Shown here piece after piece: positions 42,804-51,169 of a DNA stretch of 64,000 nt; within the stretch, counting starts at the first letter, position 1, and each line of letters begins with the position of its first letter. This stretch comes from Alcaligenaceae bacterium (GTDB lineage Bacteria; Pseudomonadota; Gammaproteobacteria; Burkholderiales; Burkholderiaceae_B). Made by a program: the position numbers and the translations under genes. Under the pieces are notes generated by a model. That model worked only from the letters and a program-made list of their open reading frames with translations. It made no database searches and had not been told where the DNA came from. The stretch is taken from contig CANCRX010000009.1 in NCBI GenBank assembly GCA_947380655.1, forward strand, positions 3,563 to 67,562, read 5' to 3'.

Positions 42804-44498
42804 TTAAGCGATTAAACACCAGTGATCGTCTTGTTCGATGACTCGCTTTTCCTGCTTGAGTTTGTACAGGTGGGCCAGTAACGACCGTGCAGCCAAGGCA
42901 TGGCGTTGAACGGGCGTGTCTTGATAGGCAATTTTTACGAGTGCCTCAATCGTTTGCGGGGTATCGCTTGTGCTGAGCGCGGCGAGGATTTTGTTTTCTC
43001 GCGCCAGGCGATGTAATACCAGCCTGTCGATTGCGTGCTCAGGATGACCGATTAAAAAGCCATGGCCGGGTGCCAGGTAGTCGATCGAATCATTTTGAAT
43101 AATCTCCTCCTTAATCATTGCTAAGGATGTCAGGTAGGCCAGCATATCGCCATCTGGGGGATTGATGACAACGGTTGAACCTTGCATCAAGTGATCACCC
43201 GTAAACAGAATTTTTTCCGATTCATGCAGATAGCAAAGGTGATTGGAGGCGTGTCCTGGTGTATGGATGACCCGCAGTCTGATTCCTGCAATCTCCAGGA
43301 CGTCCGCGTGGGAAGGGACAATATCTGGTTTGAAATCCTGATCCTGGTTCAACTGGGCAGGCGCAGGCATACCATAAATGGTTGCGCCTGTTCGCGCCTG
43401 AAGCTTCATGGCTGCGGGCGAGTGATCACGGTGCGTATGGGTGGTGAGTATCCACCGAATCGCTCCCGGGGCACAGCGGATAATTGCCTCGATATGATCG
43501 TCAAGTGCTGGTCCGGGATCAATCACCGCGACCCCTGTTTGCGCCGAGCCAAGCAGATACGTGTTGGTGCCTGGGCCCGTCATGACTCCAGGGTTGGGTG
43601 CGGTAAGACGCCAGAGTGCCGGTGCGATCTGCACAGGATGCCCGGGATCAATATCTGATTTGGTCGTACCAAGGTTTTCCGGATCAAGTTTTTGTGCTTC
43701 AGCGTAGGCGTAATCGCTCTGGATCAGCATACGGATTGAACCATCGCGTGCAGTGGAGGCGTGTGGCGTGGTCGCCGCGATCTGTGGCTTGGTTCGAGCA
43801 TGTTTGAGCAAATCTTCAACTCGACCAAATTGCATCAGACTTTCGAGCGTTTTGATTGTCGGGAACATCAGATCAATCTCGCCTCGTTTGAAGAGATCAA
43901 GCGCTTCTCCAGGCCTGACCCATAAATGCGCGATCGTTTCTGAATTGTCATGCATCGCAATTTGTTCAGCCGGTGCAGCCGCGATGAAAAATCTTGTGTC
44001 GTAACGCCTGGGTCTGCCCGGTGTTGTGATCCAATGACTGTAATAGATTAATTGATCCGTCGCGGCGCGTAATTGTTCACGTTGCAGCAGCTGAGCGAAA
44101 GAAATTTTGTTTTCCGCTAACTCTAGTCGCAAGTCTGCAAGCTTTTGCGCGTCTGTCGCATCGAACTGCAATAGCTCCGGGTGATCGCGATAACCGATGA
44201 GCAGACCAGCCTCTTCAAAACATTCGCGAATCGCCGCAACCCAATAGGCTAGCCCACCTGCCTGTATGCCAAGCTCCGTGCTCGCCCGCGCGTCATCGAC
44301 TCCGATGCACAGCGCGTGCATCTCTGTCGCATGATCTGATGCATCCACCCCCCCACCAGGGAAAACATGCATGCCCTTTGCAAAGCTCACCTGTGTGGTG
44401 CGCTTCATCATGAACACTTCTATACCCTGTTCAGAATCGCGGGCCAGAATGATGGTTGCAGCAGGGCGGGGATGTGATGGATCTGTATGCACAAACAA
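42804..44498 (-). CDS. Fused Nudix hydrolase and metallo-beta-lactamase-fold hydrolase
   Basis: A 564-aa two-domain protein. Residues about 8-230 form a Nudix domain like the NUDT19/RP2 group. It has KGMHVFPGGGVD, then the core AIRECFEEAGLLIG, which matches RExxEExG; the first Glu of the canonical Nudix box is not evident. Residues about 280-500 form an MBL domain with the zinc motif THTHRDHSPAAM, then HTPGHASNHLCYL and FTGDHLMQG, like LACTB2/GloB. A winged-helix tail follows, as in LACTB2. Possible roles are CoA-derivative or nucleotide clean-up plus thioester hydrolysis. The start is uncertain: TTG 44498 or GTG 44492, both just past a CAACTCGAGTTG palindrome. Confidence 0.88.
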   Translation of the reverse strand: MFVHTDPSHPRPAATIILARDSEQGIEVFMMKRTTQVSFAKGMHVFPGGGVDASDHATEMHALCIGVDDARASTELGIQAGGLAYWVAAIRECFEEAGLLIGYRDHPELLQFDATDAQKLADLRLELAENKISFAQLLQREQLRAATDQLIYYSHWITTPGRPRRYDTRFFIAAAPAEQIAMHDNSETIAHLWVRPGEALDLFKRGEIDLMFPTIKTLESLMQFGRVEDLLKHARTKPQIAATTPHASTARDGSIRMLIQSDYAYAEAQKLDPENLGTTKSDIDPGHPVQIAPALWRLTAPNPGVMTGPGTNTYLLGSAQTGVAVIDPGPALDDHIEAIIRCAPGAIRWILTTHTHRDHSPAAMKLQARTGATIYGMPAPAQLNQDQDFKPDIVPSHADVLEIAGIRLRVIHTPGHASNHLCYLHESEKILFTGDHLMQGSTVVINPPDGDMLAYLTSLAMIKEEIIQNDSIDYLAPGHGFLIGHPEHAIDRLVLHRLARENKILAALSTSDTPQTIEALVKIAYQDTPVQRHALAARSLLAHLYKLKQEKRVIEQDDHWCLIA

Positions 44499-44624
44499 CT
44501 CGAGTTGGGACGTATTGATTTCTGGATGCGGATACAGCCAGATAAACGCAGACTAGAAAAATTGAACTTTGAAGCAGGGTTTAGGATAGCATTGAGATAC
44601 AACAAACATAACAGCAGGAGATGT

Positions 44625-45617
44625 ATGAAACGTTTTTTACCTGGTAAATTCGCCAACCTATTTATTGCCACCGCACTGTCCGGATTTTTTTGCGCTGCAG
44701 CAATGGCACAGCAAAGTGTCTGGCCGACTCGCCCCATCAGAATGGTGATCCCGTTTGGTGCGGGAGGGGGGACTGACGTGATTGGCCGACTGCTTGCACA
44801 AAAGCTGACAGAGCGACTGGGTCAGACTGTTGTGGTGGAAAATCGCCCGGGAGCAGGAGGTAGCCTTGGCACGTCAGAAGTGGCTCGCGCTCCAGCCGAT
44901 GGTTACACCCTTTTGTTGGGCTCTAGTTCCACGCATGGTATTAATCCAGGCATGTATGCCAAGCTCCCCTATGATCCGATTAAGGATTTCGAGCCTGTGG
45001 CCTTGATCGCGACAAACCTGTTTGTGATGTCGGTACCTAAGGACTCGCCGGTTAAAACAGTTTCTGATCTGGTCAAGCTCTCACAGTCTGCGCCAGGCAA
45101 GTATGACTACGCCTCCTCGGGTAATGGCACGACCAGCCATCTCGCGGCAGCACTGTTTGTTTCCATGTCGGGTGCTCAGCTCACACACATTCCCTATAAA
45201 AGTAATGTGCCGGGTTTGACAGATCTCGTCGCTGGCAGGGTTGCGATGATGTTCGACAATATCACTGCGATGCAGACACAGATCAATGCAGGCACGATTC
45301 GTCCGATCGCGACAACCGGACTGAAAAGGAATGCGGTGTTGAAGGACGTGCCTACCCTTGACGAGTCGGGGGTCAAGGGCTATGACATCAGAGGGTGGTT
45401 CTGTATGCTGGCACCTGCGGGTACGCCAGCAGAAATTGTGACCAAGCTCAATCGCGCGTTGGTAGAAATTGTTGCCCTACCCGAGGTGACTGAAAAACTG
45501 GTCGCCATCGGCGCTGATCCTGAAACAGGTTCACCGGAGGATTTGAAAAAACTGATTGCCTCTGAAATTGCAAAATATAAAAAGATTATTCAAATCGCGG
45601 GCGCTAAAGTCGAATAA
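44625..45617 (+). CDS. Bug/TctC-family periplasmic solute-binding receptor (6)
   Basis: A 330-aa receptor with signal peptide ending at AAAMAQ (about residue 28), then WPTRPIRMVIPFGAGGGTDV and VVVENRPGAGGS. CAGGAG at 44615-44620 precedes ATG 44625; the frame upstream to 44487 overlaps the divergent Nudix-MBL gene and is not used. An 11-bp tandem duplication (45606-45627) spans the stop codon, and the bidirectional terminator at 45630-45664 follows. It is divergent from the Nudix-MBL gene and convergent with the unassigned 458-aa gene. Confidence 0.94.
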   Translation: MKRFLPGKFANLFIATALSGFFCAAAMAQQSVWPTRPIRMVIPFGAGGGTDVIGRLLAQKLTERLGQTVVVENRPGAGGSLGTSEVARAPADGYTLLLGSSSTHGINPGMYAKLPYDPIKDFEPVALIATNLFVMSVPKDSPVKTVSDLVKLSQSAPGKYDYASSGNGTTSHLAAALFVSMSGAQLTHIPYKSNVPGLTDLVAGRVAMMFDNITAMQTQINAGTIRPIATTGLKRNAVLKDVPTLDESGVKGYDIRGWFCMLAPAGTPAEIVTKLNRALVEIVALPEVTEKLVAIGADPETGSPEDLKKLIASEIAKYKKIIQIAGAKVE

Positions 45618-45627
45618 AAGTCGAATA
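45606..45627. repeat. 11-bp tandem duplication across a Bug stop codon
   Basis: AAAGTCGAATA occurs at 45606-45616 and again, directly adjacent, at 45617-45627. The first copy contains the last codons and the first two bases of the stop of Bug receptor 6. It looks like a recent slippage event and does not change the protein. Confidence 0.8.
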
Positions 45628-45629
45628 AA

Positions 45630-45664
45630 AAAAGCTGCACACCGGTTAAGGTTGTGCAGCTTTT
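45630..45664. terminator. Bidirectional terminator after Bug receptor 6 and the unassigned gene
   Basis: An 11-bp stem AAAAGCTGCAC (45630-45640) pairs with GTGCAGCTTTT (45654-45664); ACC/GGT in the loop can extend it with one bulge. T-runs flank both sides. It serves the plus-strand Bug gene and the minus-strand 458-aa gene. Confidence 0.85.
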
Positions 45665-45700
45665 AAAGTTTAAGTCCTGGGGGTTCAAGACATAAACTTT
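45665..45700 (-). terminator. Second hairpin directly downstream of the unassigned gene
   Basis: AAAGTTTAAGTC (45665-45676) and GACATAAACTTT (45689-45700) can pair at 11 of 12 positions around a 12-base loop. It lies 8 bases beyond the stop of the minus-strand gene, in series with the main terminator, so that gene has a double stop. No long T-run follows on this strand. Confidence 0.5.
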
Positions 45701-45707
45701 TTAAGAA

Positions 45708-47084
45708 TTAAGCACCCCAGGGAGTGATTGCTTCTTTCAGTAGTTTGTAACCATCGAGGTAACGTGGACGTGAGTCCCCTGCGTAAATCTTGTCGAAGGT
45801 TGCAAGCTGTGCGTCAAGCCAGTCAGCCAATTGCTTGTTGCCTGGGTTAGCGGCTTTGTAGGCCTCGTTGATCAGGACGAAATGGATGCGTGGGTCGTAA
45901 GGCTGCTTTTCGCCGCCAACAGTCTCGTCGCCGTCGAGCAAACGCAGCAACATCGCATCCGCTGAACCCAGCGTTTGCTCATAAATTGGCGCGCCATGCA
46001 GGCGATACATCACGCTGGTCATGTCTTTACCATTTGTCATGGTGAAGCCCATCTTGGTCCAGAGCTTTTTCATGTCTTCTTTGACACCGGCGCCGTCGAG
46101 CACGATCTGGCCCCAGTCACGCAACACGTCAGGCGCGTCAGCCATCAAATCTGTCAGGCGATCGCCGTCCAGATCGGTTGCGTACACAATGCACTTACGG
46201 TGACGGATCATGTCATGCAACAACAGGCCGAAGTTAGTGTCCGAGATGTGTTCGTAAATATCGCCTTTCCAGTTTTCCATGCCGGCTTTGAAGTCTGCAG
46301 GGAGCAGGGCCACGATCGCGTCAACGTTTGCGCGTTGTTCTTCGTAGGCATCAACGGTGTATTTACGCTTGAGCGTGAATTGCGTGCCTTGCAACAGCCA
46401 GCGCATGATGCCAGCGTTGATCGCGTCTTCCTGGGCCTGGGTAGGCTTGGTGGCAACACGACCGATCTGGCCGGTTTCGTTGACCATTTGCAGGAACAGG
46501 CGCGCAGCATACGCCATACGCACGCCAGGCGTGTTCATCTCTGAGTGGATGTTGCCCGTGGCGGGATCCACTGCGAATTTCTTTTTGTCCTGTGAATAAG
46601 GCAGGCCAGGCATGAAACGAATGCTGGTGATGCCGCCGTAAGGACGTACGTTGCAATACACGCCTGCTGCGGTGCGCAGGGGAGCATTGGCGGATTTTCC
46701 ATTCACAACAACTTTTTTGCCGCTATCGTTGACCATAAAGTCACCGGCGGTTGACCATTTCAGTGCGGTGTAGTCGAGCTTGCCAAACCACTCGAGTGAT
46801 TTGAGCTTGGAGTCGTGACGGTACTGAGCCATCATTGGAACGCCGAGGAAAGGCAGACCCAGCACGTCGAGTGCCATCAGGGTGCCGTTCAGTGCAAACA
46901 TGTCAGTAAACGCGTGTGCGACGGGTTTAACACCGCCCGCTGGATTACCGCCTTCCCAGATGATTGCGTCAGGGCAACCAGTAGGTTTGACGTCAGAGCG
47001 CTTGTAGGTACTGTCGAGCAGTTTGAAGAGATCGCCGTTTTGCTCTTCTTGGGCGATTTTCAGCAAATCGAGAAGTTGTGACAT
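45708..47084 (-). CDS. Conserved-looking protein of unknown function, 458 aa
   Basis: I do not recognise this protein. It is soluble: no signal peptide, no membrane segment. It has well-formed, balanced composition and typical codon use, so it is a real gene. Visible features are CPDAIIWEGGNPAGG (about 37-51), a hydrophobic LNGTLMALDVLGLPFLGVP stretch near 66-84, an NVRPYGGITSIRFMPGLPY segment, and ATDLDGDRLTDLM. The last is an acidic motif that could bind a metal. Also visible are GEKQPYDPRIHFVLI and a Trp-rich end. It has its own probable promoter (47117-47146), a GAGG ribosome site and two terminator hairpins, suggesting an independent, well expressed unit. It is divergent from livK, so a metabolic link to the imported solute is possible. 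Confidence 0.85.
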   Translation of the reverse strand: MSQLLDLLKIAQEEQNGDLFKLLDSTYKRSDVKPTGCPDAIIWEGGNPAGGVKPVAHAFTDMFALNGTLMALDVLGLPFLGVPMMAQYRHDSKLKSLEWFGKLDYTALKWSTAGDFMVNDSGKKVVVNGKSANAPLRTAAGVYCNVRPYGGITSIRFMPGLPYSQDKKKFAVDPATGNIHSEMNTPGVRMAYAARLFLQMVNETGQIGRVATKPTQAQEDAINAGIMRWLLQGTQFTLKRKYTVDAYEEQRANVDAIVALLPADFKAGMENWKGDIYEHISDTNFGLLLHDMIRHRKCIVYATDLDGDRLTDLMADAPDVLRDWGQIVLDGAGVKEDMKKLWTKMGFTMTNGKDMTSVMYRLHGAPIYEQTLGSADAMLLRLLDGDETVGGEKQPYDPRIHFVLINEAYKAANPGNKQLADWLDAQLATFDKIYAGDSRPRYLDGYKLLKEAITPWGA

Positions 47085-47116
47085 GTTTGGAAAGCCTCAG
47101 TTAGGGTGAACTTAGG

Positions 47117-47146
47117 ATTATACCCAAGGGAAAGTACGGGCATCAG
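47117..47146 (-). promoter_or_regulatory. Probable promoter of the unassigned gene
   Basis: On the minus strand a perfect TATAAT lies at 47122-47117. A modest -35-like CTGATG is at 47146-47141, 18 bases upstream. The start codon is about 33 bases downstream of the -10 hexamer. Confidence 0.5.
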
Positions 47147-47151
47147 AAAGC

Positions 47152-47180
47152 TTTGTGTAAGGTCTGCTCACCGCTATACT
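47152..47180 (+). promoter_or_regulatory. Probable promoter of livK
   Basis: TATACT at 47175-47180 as -10 with TTGTGT at 47153-47158 (16-base spacer) or TTTGTG at 47152-47157 (17-base spacer) as -35. The inverted repeat at 47191-47206 lies right behind it, where a repressor would block the polymerase. Confidence 0.5.
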
Positions 47181-47190
47181 CAGCCCATAA

Positions 47191-47206
47191 ATGTATAAAA
47201 ATACAT
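47191..47206. promoter_or_regulatory. Candidate operator: ATGTAT-AAAA-ATACAT inverted repeat before livK
   Basis: A perfect 6-bp inverted repeat with a 4-base centre lies 11 bases after the -10 hexamer and 31 bases before the livK start. The TGTAT...ATACA core resembles sites bound by GntR/FCD-type regulators, but AT richness makes chance similarity possible. Confidence 0.4.
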
Positions 47207-47237
47207 AAAAAAATATATAAAACTACTGGAGACAAAT

Positions 47238-48482
47238 ATGACTAAAAAATTATTTAGTTCGTTGGTGTGCGCGGCTGCCCTCGGCATGGCGGGAGTAGCA
47301 GCGGCTGCGCCTGACGTCAAAATTGGCGCGACCTTCCCTCTTTCAGGTAACTCAGGTAACGCGGGCAAGTTGGCTGTGGCGGCTATTGAGGTGGCGGCCG
47401 AAATCATTAACAACCCGCATCCTGGTTTTGAAGCATTACCTCTCGGCGCGGGTAAAGGTCTGCCAAACTTAGGCGGAGCCAAAATTAAAGTGATTCCTGC
47501 CGACCACCAAGGTAATCCTAGTGAGGGTCAAAGCCAGACCCTGCGTCTGATTACGCAAGAGAAGGTCGCGGGTATCGTGGGCAGTTATCAATCAGCGGTT
47601 GCCGTGACTTCCACCGCAACAGCCGAACGTTATGGCGTACCTTTTGTGGTGGGTGACTCGGTCGCCGCCAACATCACGACGCGTGGCTTTAAGTGGACGT
47701 TCCGTACCACGCCCGTTGCGAGTGACTTCGCCAATCTTTACATGGTCTTTCTCAACGAACTCAAGAGCAAAGGCCAGGACGTCAACAATATAGCGGTGGT
47801 TTTTGAGAATACCGATTATGGTGTTTCGGTAGCTGGCACCATCCGTGAAATTGCCAAAGCCAAGGGCTTTAACGTCGTCGCTGACATCGCCTATAACGCC
47901 AATGGCGCTGATGTTTCTGCGCAAGTGCTTCAGTTAAAAGATAAAAAACCAGATGTGGTGATCTTTATTTCTTACACCTCAGATGCGATTCTTTACATGA
48001 AGACGTTCAAAAGTCTGGACTACATGCCAAAGATCGTCATCGGTGATAACTCAGGTTTTTCCGACCCAGCCTTTATCAAAGCTGTCGGAGAGTTGGCACA
48101 AGGTTCATTTAACCGTAGTGCCTGGGGTGTTGGCCCCAAAGACAGCGTGACCTGGCGCATTAACGAAATGTACAAGGCCAAGACCGGTCAGGACATGGAC
48201 GACACGTCCGGTCGCGATATGCAGGCTTTCTTTGTTCTCGCCGATGCGATTAATCGCGCCGGCTCGACCAAGCCCGAGGCTGTTCAGGCCGCCCTGCAGA
48301 AAACAGACTTGAAAGCGAACCAACTGATGATGGGTTATCAAGGGGTGAAGTTTGATGCAACCGGTCAAAACACGCTCGCCTCAGCCTACATGATTCAGTT
48401 GATTGGCAACAACTATATTCCTGTCTATCCTGAAAGCGCCGCACAGGCAAAACCGGTCGTCCCGTTCAAGGGCTGGAAATAA
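47238..48482 (+). CDS. livK: LivK-type periplasmic substrate-binding protein of a branched-chain amino acid-type ABC transporter
   Basis: A 414-aa type I periplasmic binding protein. The signal peptide ends near GVAAAAP (about residue 25). Then VKIGATFPLSGNSGN, the typical LivK opening, and GIVGSYQSAVAVTSTATAER and VVIFISYTSDAILYMK follow. The ligand may be a branched-chain amino acid or another amide or carboxylate; the family is broad. GGAG lies just before ATG 47238. A strong hairpin (48495-48532) follows the gene, probably making more receptor mRNA than permease mRNA. Confidence 0.93.
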   Translation: MTKKLFSSLVCAAALGMAGVAAAAPDVKIGATFPLSGNSGNAGKLAVAAIEVAAEIINNPHPGFEALPLGAGKGLPNLGGAKIKVIPADHQGNPSEGQSQTLRLITQEKVAGIVGSYQSAVAVTSTATAERYGVPFVVGDSVAANITTRGFKWTFRTTPVASDFANLYMVFLNELKSKGQDVNNIAVVFENTDYGVSVAGTIREIAKAKGFNVVADIAYNANGADVSAQVLQLKDKKPDVVIFISYTSDAILYMKTFKSLDYMPKIVIGDNSGFSDPAFIKAVGELAQGSFNRSAWGVGPKDSVTWRINEMYKAKTGQDMDDTSGRDMQAFFVLADAINRAGSTKPEAVQAALQKTDLKANQLMMGYQGVKFDATGQNTLASAYMIQLIGNNYIPVYPESAAQAKPVVPFKGWK

Positions 48483-48494
48483 GCCAATGAGCTA

Positions 48495-48532
48495 AACAGT
48501 TCAGACGCGAAAGCTTCCGTCTGAACTGTTTT
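48495..48532 (+). terminator. Intra-operon terminator/attenuator between livK and livH
   Basis: A perfect 14-bp stem (48495-48508 with 48519-48532) around a 10-base centre that can itself fold (GAA/TTC), followed by a T-run. In this position it should reduce read-through into the membrane and ATPase genes and protect the livK message. Confidence 0.85.
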
Positions 48533-48561
48533 TCCATCCACTACACGGAAATTATTTTGCG

Positions 48562-49419
48562 ATGGTACTTCTACAAGTCATTGTTGCGGGCCTGTTGATC
48601 GGGGCCGTCTACGCATTGTTCTCCTCAGGACTGACCTTGGTCTGGGGCATGATGAACGTGATCAATTTCGCCCATGGCGAATTTGTGATGCTCGGTATGT
48701 ACGTCAGCTTCTGGACTTTTACCTTGCTGCATTTCGGTGTCGCGAGTTTCAGTGTCGCAGCCGCCGTTATGCTGTTTATCCTGGGCATTCTGGTTTACCT
48801 GTGCTTAATCAAACATGTCATGCGTGGGCCAATGCTCGCGCAGATCCTGTCGACGTTTGGGCTACTGCTGGTATTGCGCTATTCAGCGTTTTGGGCCTTT
48901 GGTTCGAGTTTTGTCGGCCTGCCTGAAAACATTTTGGGACCTAGTCTGAATGTGGGTGGTATTTTGCTCAGCGCACCCAAAGTCGTTGCAGGACTTGCTG
49001 CGCTTGCGATCACGATCGGCATGCATTTGCTGTTAACACGCACAATGCTCGGCAGTCAGATTCTGGCTGTAGCGGAAAATCGAAACGCTGCCATGTTGAT
49101 GGGGATTAAACCTGATCGTATGCAAGCAATTGCCTGGGGCTTATCGGGCGCGAGTGCCGGGGTCGCGGGTGCCTTGATTGCAACCTTCTTTCCAATCTCC
49201 GCCACGGTGGGTGAGTCATTGGGGCTGATCGCATTTGTAGTGGTGACTTTTGGTGGCTTTGGTAGCGTACCGGGTGCGATGTTGGCTGGACTGATCATTG
49301 GCTTGATTGAGTCTTTGTCTGCCTTTTATTTCGGACCGGTCTATCAGGATGTATTTGTATACGCCTTGTTTGTACTGGTCCTGTGGATTCGTCCTCGTGG
49401 ACTGATGGGGAAAGCCTGA
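48562..49419 (+). CDS. livH: LivH-type ABC transporter permease
   Basis: A 285-aa inner-membrane permease with about eight hydrophobic helices. The opening LLIGAVYALFSSGLTLVWGMMNVINFAHGEFVMLG is a clear LivH feature (only the part GLTLVWGMMNVINFAHGEF is needed). The EAA-like loop is near MLMGIKPDRMQAIAWGL. The ribosome site is weak (GGAA 11 bases upstream). The stop overlaps the livM start, giving coupling. It pairs with LivM to form the membrane channel. Confidence 0.94.
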   Translation: MVLLQVIVAGLLIGAVYALFSSGLTLVWGMMNVINFAHGEFVMLGMYVSFWTFTLLHFGVASFSVAAAVMLFILGILVYLCLIKHVMRGPMLAQILSTFGLLLVLRYSAFWAFGSSFVGLPENILGPSLNVGGILLSAPKVVAGLAALAITIGMHLLLTRTMLGSQILAVAENRNAAMLMGIKPDRMQAIAWGLSGASAGVAGALIATFFPISATVGESLGLIAFVVVTFGGFGSVPGAMLAGLIIGLIESLSAFYFGPVYQDVFVYALFVLVLWIRPRGLMGKA

Positions 49420-50429
49420 TGAAACGCACTGGATGGATTGTGCTCGCGCTAGTGTTGGTGCTGTTTCCGCTCAGCTTCGATGATCCTTATTATGAGCAAT
49501 TAGGATCGCTGGTGTTACTGGCGGCAATCTCCGCTTCGGCCTGGAATCTGATTGGCGGCTATGCCGGTCAGGTCTCGGTCGGTAACGCCATCTTTTTTGG
49601 TGCCGGCGCCTATATGCCCTTATTGTTTTACAAACTGTGGATGGTCAGTCCATTGTTTGGATTTCCCGCAGGGATCGCAGTCAGTATTGTGATTGCGGTG
49701 ATTATCGGCATCCCGACCTTCAGGTTAAGCGGACATTACTTCAGTATGGCGACAATCGCGGTGGCGGAATTAATTCGCATTGTCGTGAGTAACTGGGATT
49801 TTCTGGGTGCTTCGATCGGCTTGACAGGACCTGCGGTGGCGCGTGACTGGTCCGATCTCATTTTCCGCAGCTCAACACCTTATTACTATATGTTCCTGGC
49901 CGTACTGGTGTTACTGCTATTTATCACCTACAGGATTGAACGCAGTCGCTTTGGCTATTATTTGCGGGCGATTCGCTCAGGCGAACGCGCCGCGCGTAGT
50001 CTCGGTGTGCCCGTGAGTCGCTGCAAGCTCTACATCTTTATGTTGAGTGCGACCTTTACCTCGCTGGCGGGATCCTTGTATGTCGCCAAGTTCGGATTTG
50101 TTGATCCTGCGAGCGGTTTTGGCACGCTGATCTCGGTCAATATGGTGATCATCGCAGCCTTCGGTGGTGCGGGCAGATTGCTTGGACCCTTGCTGGGTGC
50201 GGTCATCCTCATCCCCTTGCAGTCGGAAGCCAACTCCTTCTTCGGTGGTGGTGGTACGGGTCTGACCTACATTATTTATGGCGCAATCATTATGCTGATT
50301 GCTCGCTACGAACCGGGTGGTCTGCTTGAGATGTGGGATCGTTTTCGTGAGCGTAGAGCTTCGCGACGCAACAAGGCTCTGGAGCAGGCGCAGGCTGCAT
50401 CCACCGCACAGAATTCTTCGGCAGGCTAA
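49419..50429 (+). CDS. livM: LivM-type ABC transporter permease
   Basis: A 336-aa permease with about nine hydrophobic helices. LIGGYAGQVSVGNAIFFGAGAY is the LivM hallmark (core GYAGQVSVGNAIFFG). GERAARSLGVPVSRCKLYIFM is the cytoplasmic coupling loop, and the last helices are followed by a charged tail. ATG 49419 overlaps the livH stop; starting at 49383 would place 12 codons inside livH. livG follows 2 bases after the stop. Confidence 0.94.
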   Translation: MKRTGWIVLALVLVLFPLSFDDPYYEQLGSLVLLAAISASAWNLIGGYAGQVSVGNAIFFGAGAYMPLLFYKLWMVSPLFGFPAGIAVSIVIAVIIGIPTFRLSGHYFSMATIAVAELIRIVVSNWDFLGASIGLTGPAVARDWSDLIFRSSTPYYYMFLAVLVLLLFITYRIERSRFGYYLRAIRSGERAARSLGVPVSRCKLYIFMLSATFTSLAGSLYVAKFGFVDPASGFGTLISVNMVIIAAFGGAGRLLGPLLGAVILIPLQSEANSFFGGGGTGLTYIIYGAIIMLIARYEPGGLLEMWDRFRERRASRRNKALEQAQAASTAQNSSAG

Positions 50430-50431
50430 CT

Positions 50432-51169
50432 ATGTTGCTTAAAGCAGAAAATGTTTCGATGCAGTTTGGTGGTTTTCGCGCTGTCTCCGGTGCGTCGCTT
50501 GAGATTAATCAGGGTGAAATCATCGGTTTGATCGGACCCAATGGTGCTGGAAAATCTACCTTCTTTAATTGTCTCGTAGGTGATCTGCGTCCGACCGAAG
50601 GTCGTGTCTGGTTTGATGGCCATGACGTCACGCAGGCCTCGCCAGAAGAACACGCCAAGCTTGGGATCGGGCGAACTTTTCAATTGCCAGCTACGTTTGA
50701 AGATCTGTCCATTCTTGATAATGTGATGGTGGGGGCATTCTTGCGTCACCCGCGCGTCAGCGATGCGCTGGAGGCTGCGCATCGCGTGCTTGAATTGACA
50801 GGCTTGTCAGAGATTGCACAACAAAAAGCTAAAACACTTGGGACACCTGGTCGAAAGCGTCTCGAGATCGCTCGTGTGCTGGCGACTGAGCCAAAACTGA
50901 TGTTGCTCGATGAAGCGCTTGCAGGCCTGACTCCGGTTGAAGTGCGTCGAGCCATTGAGCTCGTCAGAAAAATTCATCAATCAGGTGTCACGCTGGTGAT
51001 TGTTGAACACATTATGGAAGTTATTTTGACCTTGACCGATCGCGTGCTTGTGTTTAACCAAGGCAAAGTGATTGCGAGTGGCAAACCCTCTGATGTGGTG
51101 AATGATCCCGCTGTGGTTGAGGCCTACCTTGGCCGCTCCCTATCCCGTCAGAAAGGTCTTGCCGCATGA
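50432..51169 (+). CDS. livG: LivG-type ABC transporter ATP-binding protein
   Basis: A 245-aa ATPase. Walker A GPNGAGKST is at about 36-44, Walker B LMLLDEALAGL near 165, and the His-loop IVEHIME near 196. The signature is the degenerate GTPGRKRLEIARVLA in place of LSGGQ, a variant seen in part of the LivG family. Its partner LivF has a proper LSGGE, so the dimer has one canonical site. The gene overlaps livF at ATGA. Confidence 0.95.
   Translation: MLLKAENVSMQFGGFRAVSGASLEINQGEIIGLIGPNGAGKSTFFNCLVGDLRPTEGRVWFDGHDVTQASPEEHAKLGIGRTFQLPATFEDLSILDNVMVGAFLRHPRVSDALEAAHRVLELTGLSEIAQQKAKTLGTPGRKRLEIARVLATEPKLMLLDEALAGLTPVEVRRAIELVRKIHQSGVTLVIVEHIMEVILTLTDRVLVFNQGKVIASGKPSDVVNDPAVVEAYLGRSLSRQKGLAA

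Noticed and set aside
50840..50890. LivG lacks a standard LSGGQ motif: broken ATPase?
   Set aside because: The GxPGRKRLE form is a known variant of the LivG family, and Walker A, Walker B and the His-loop are intact.
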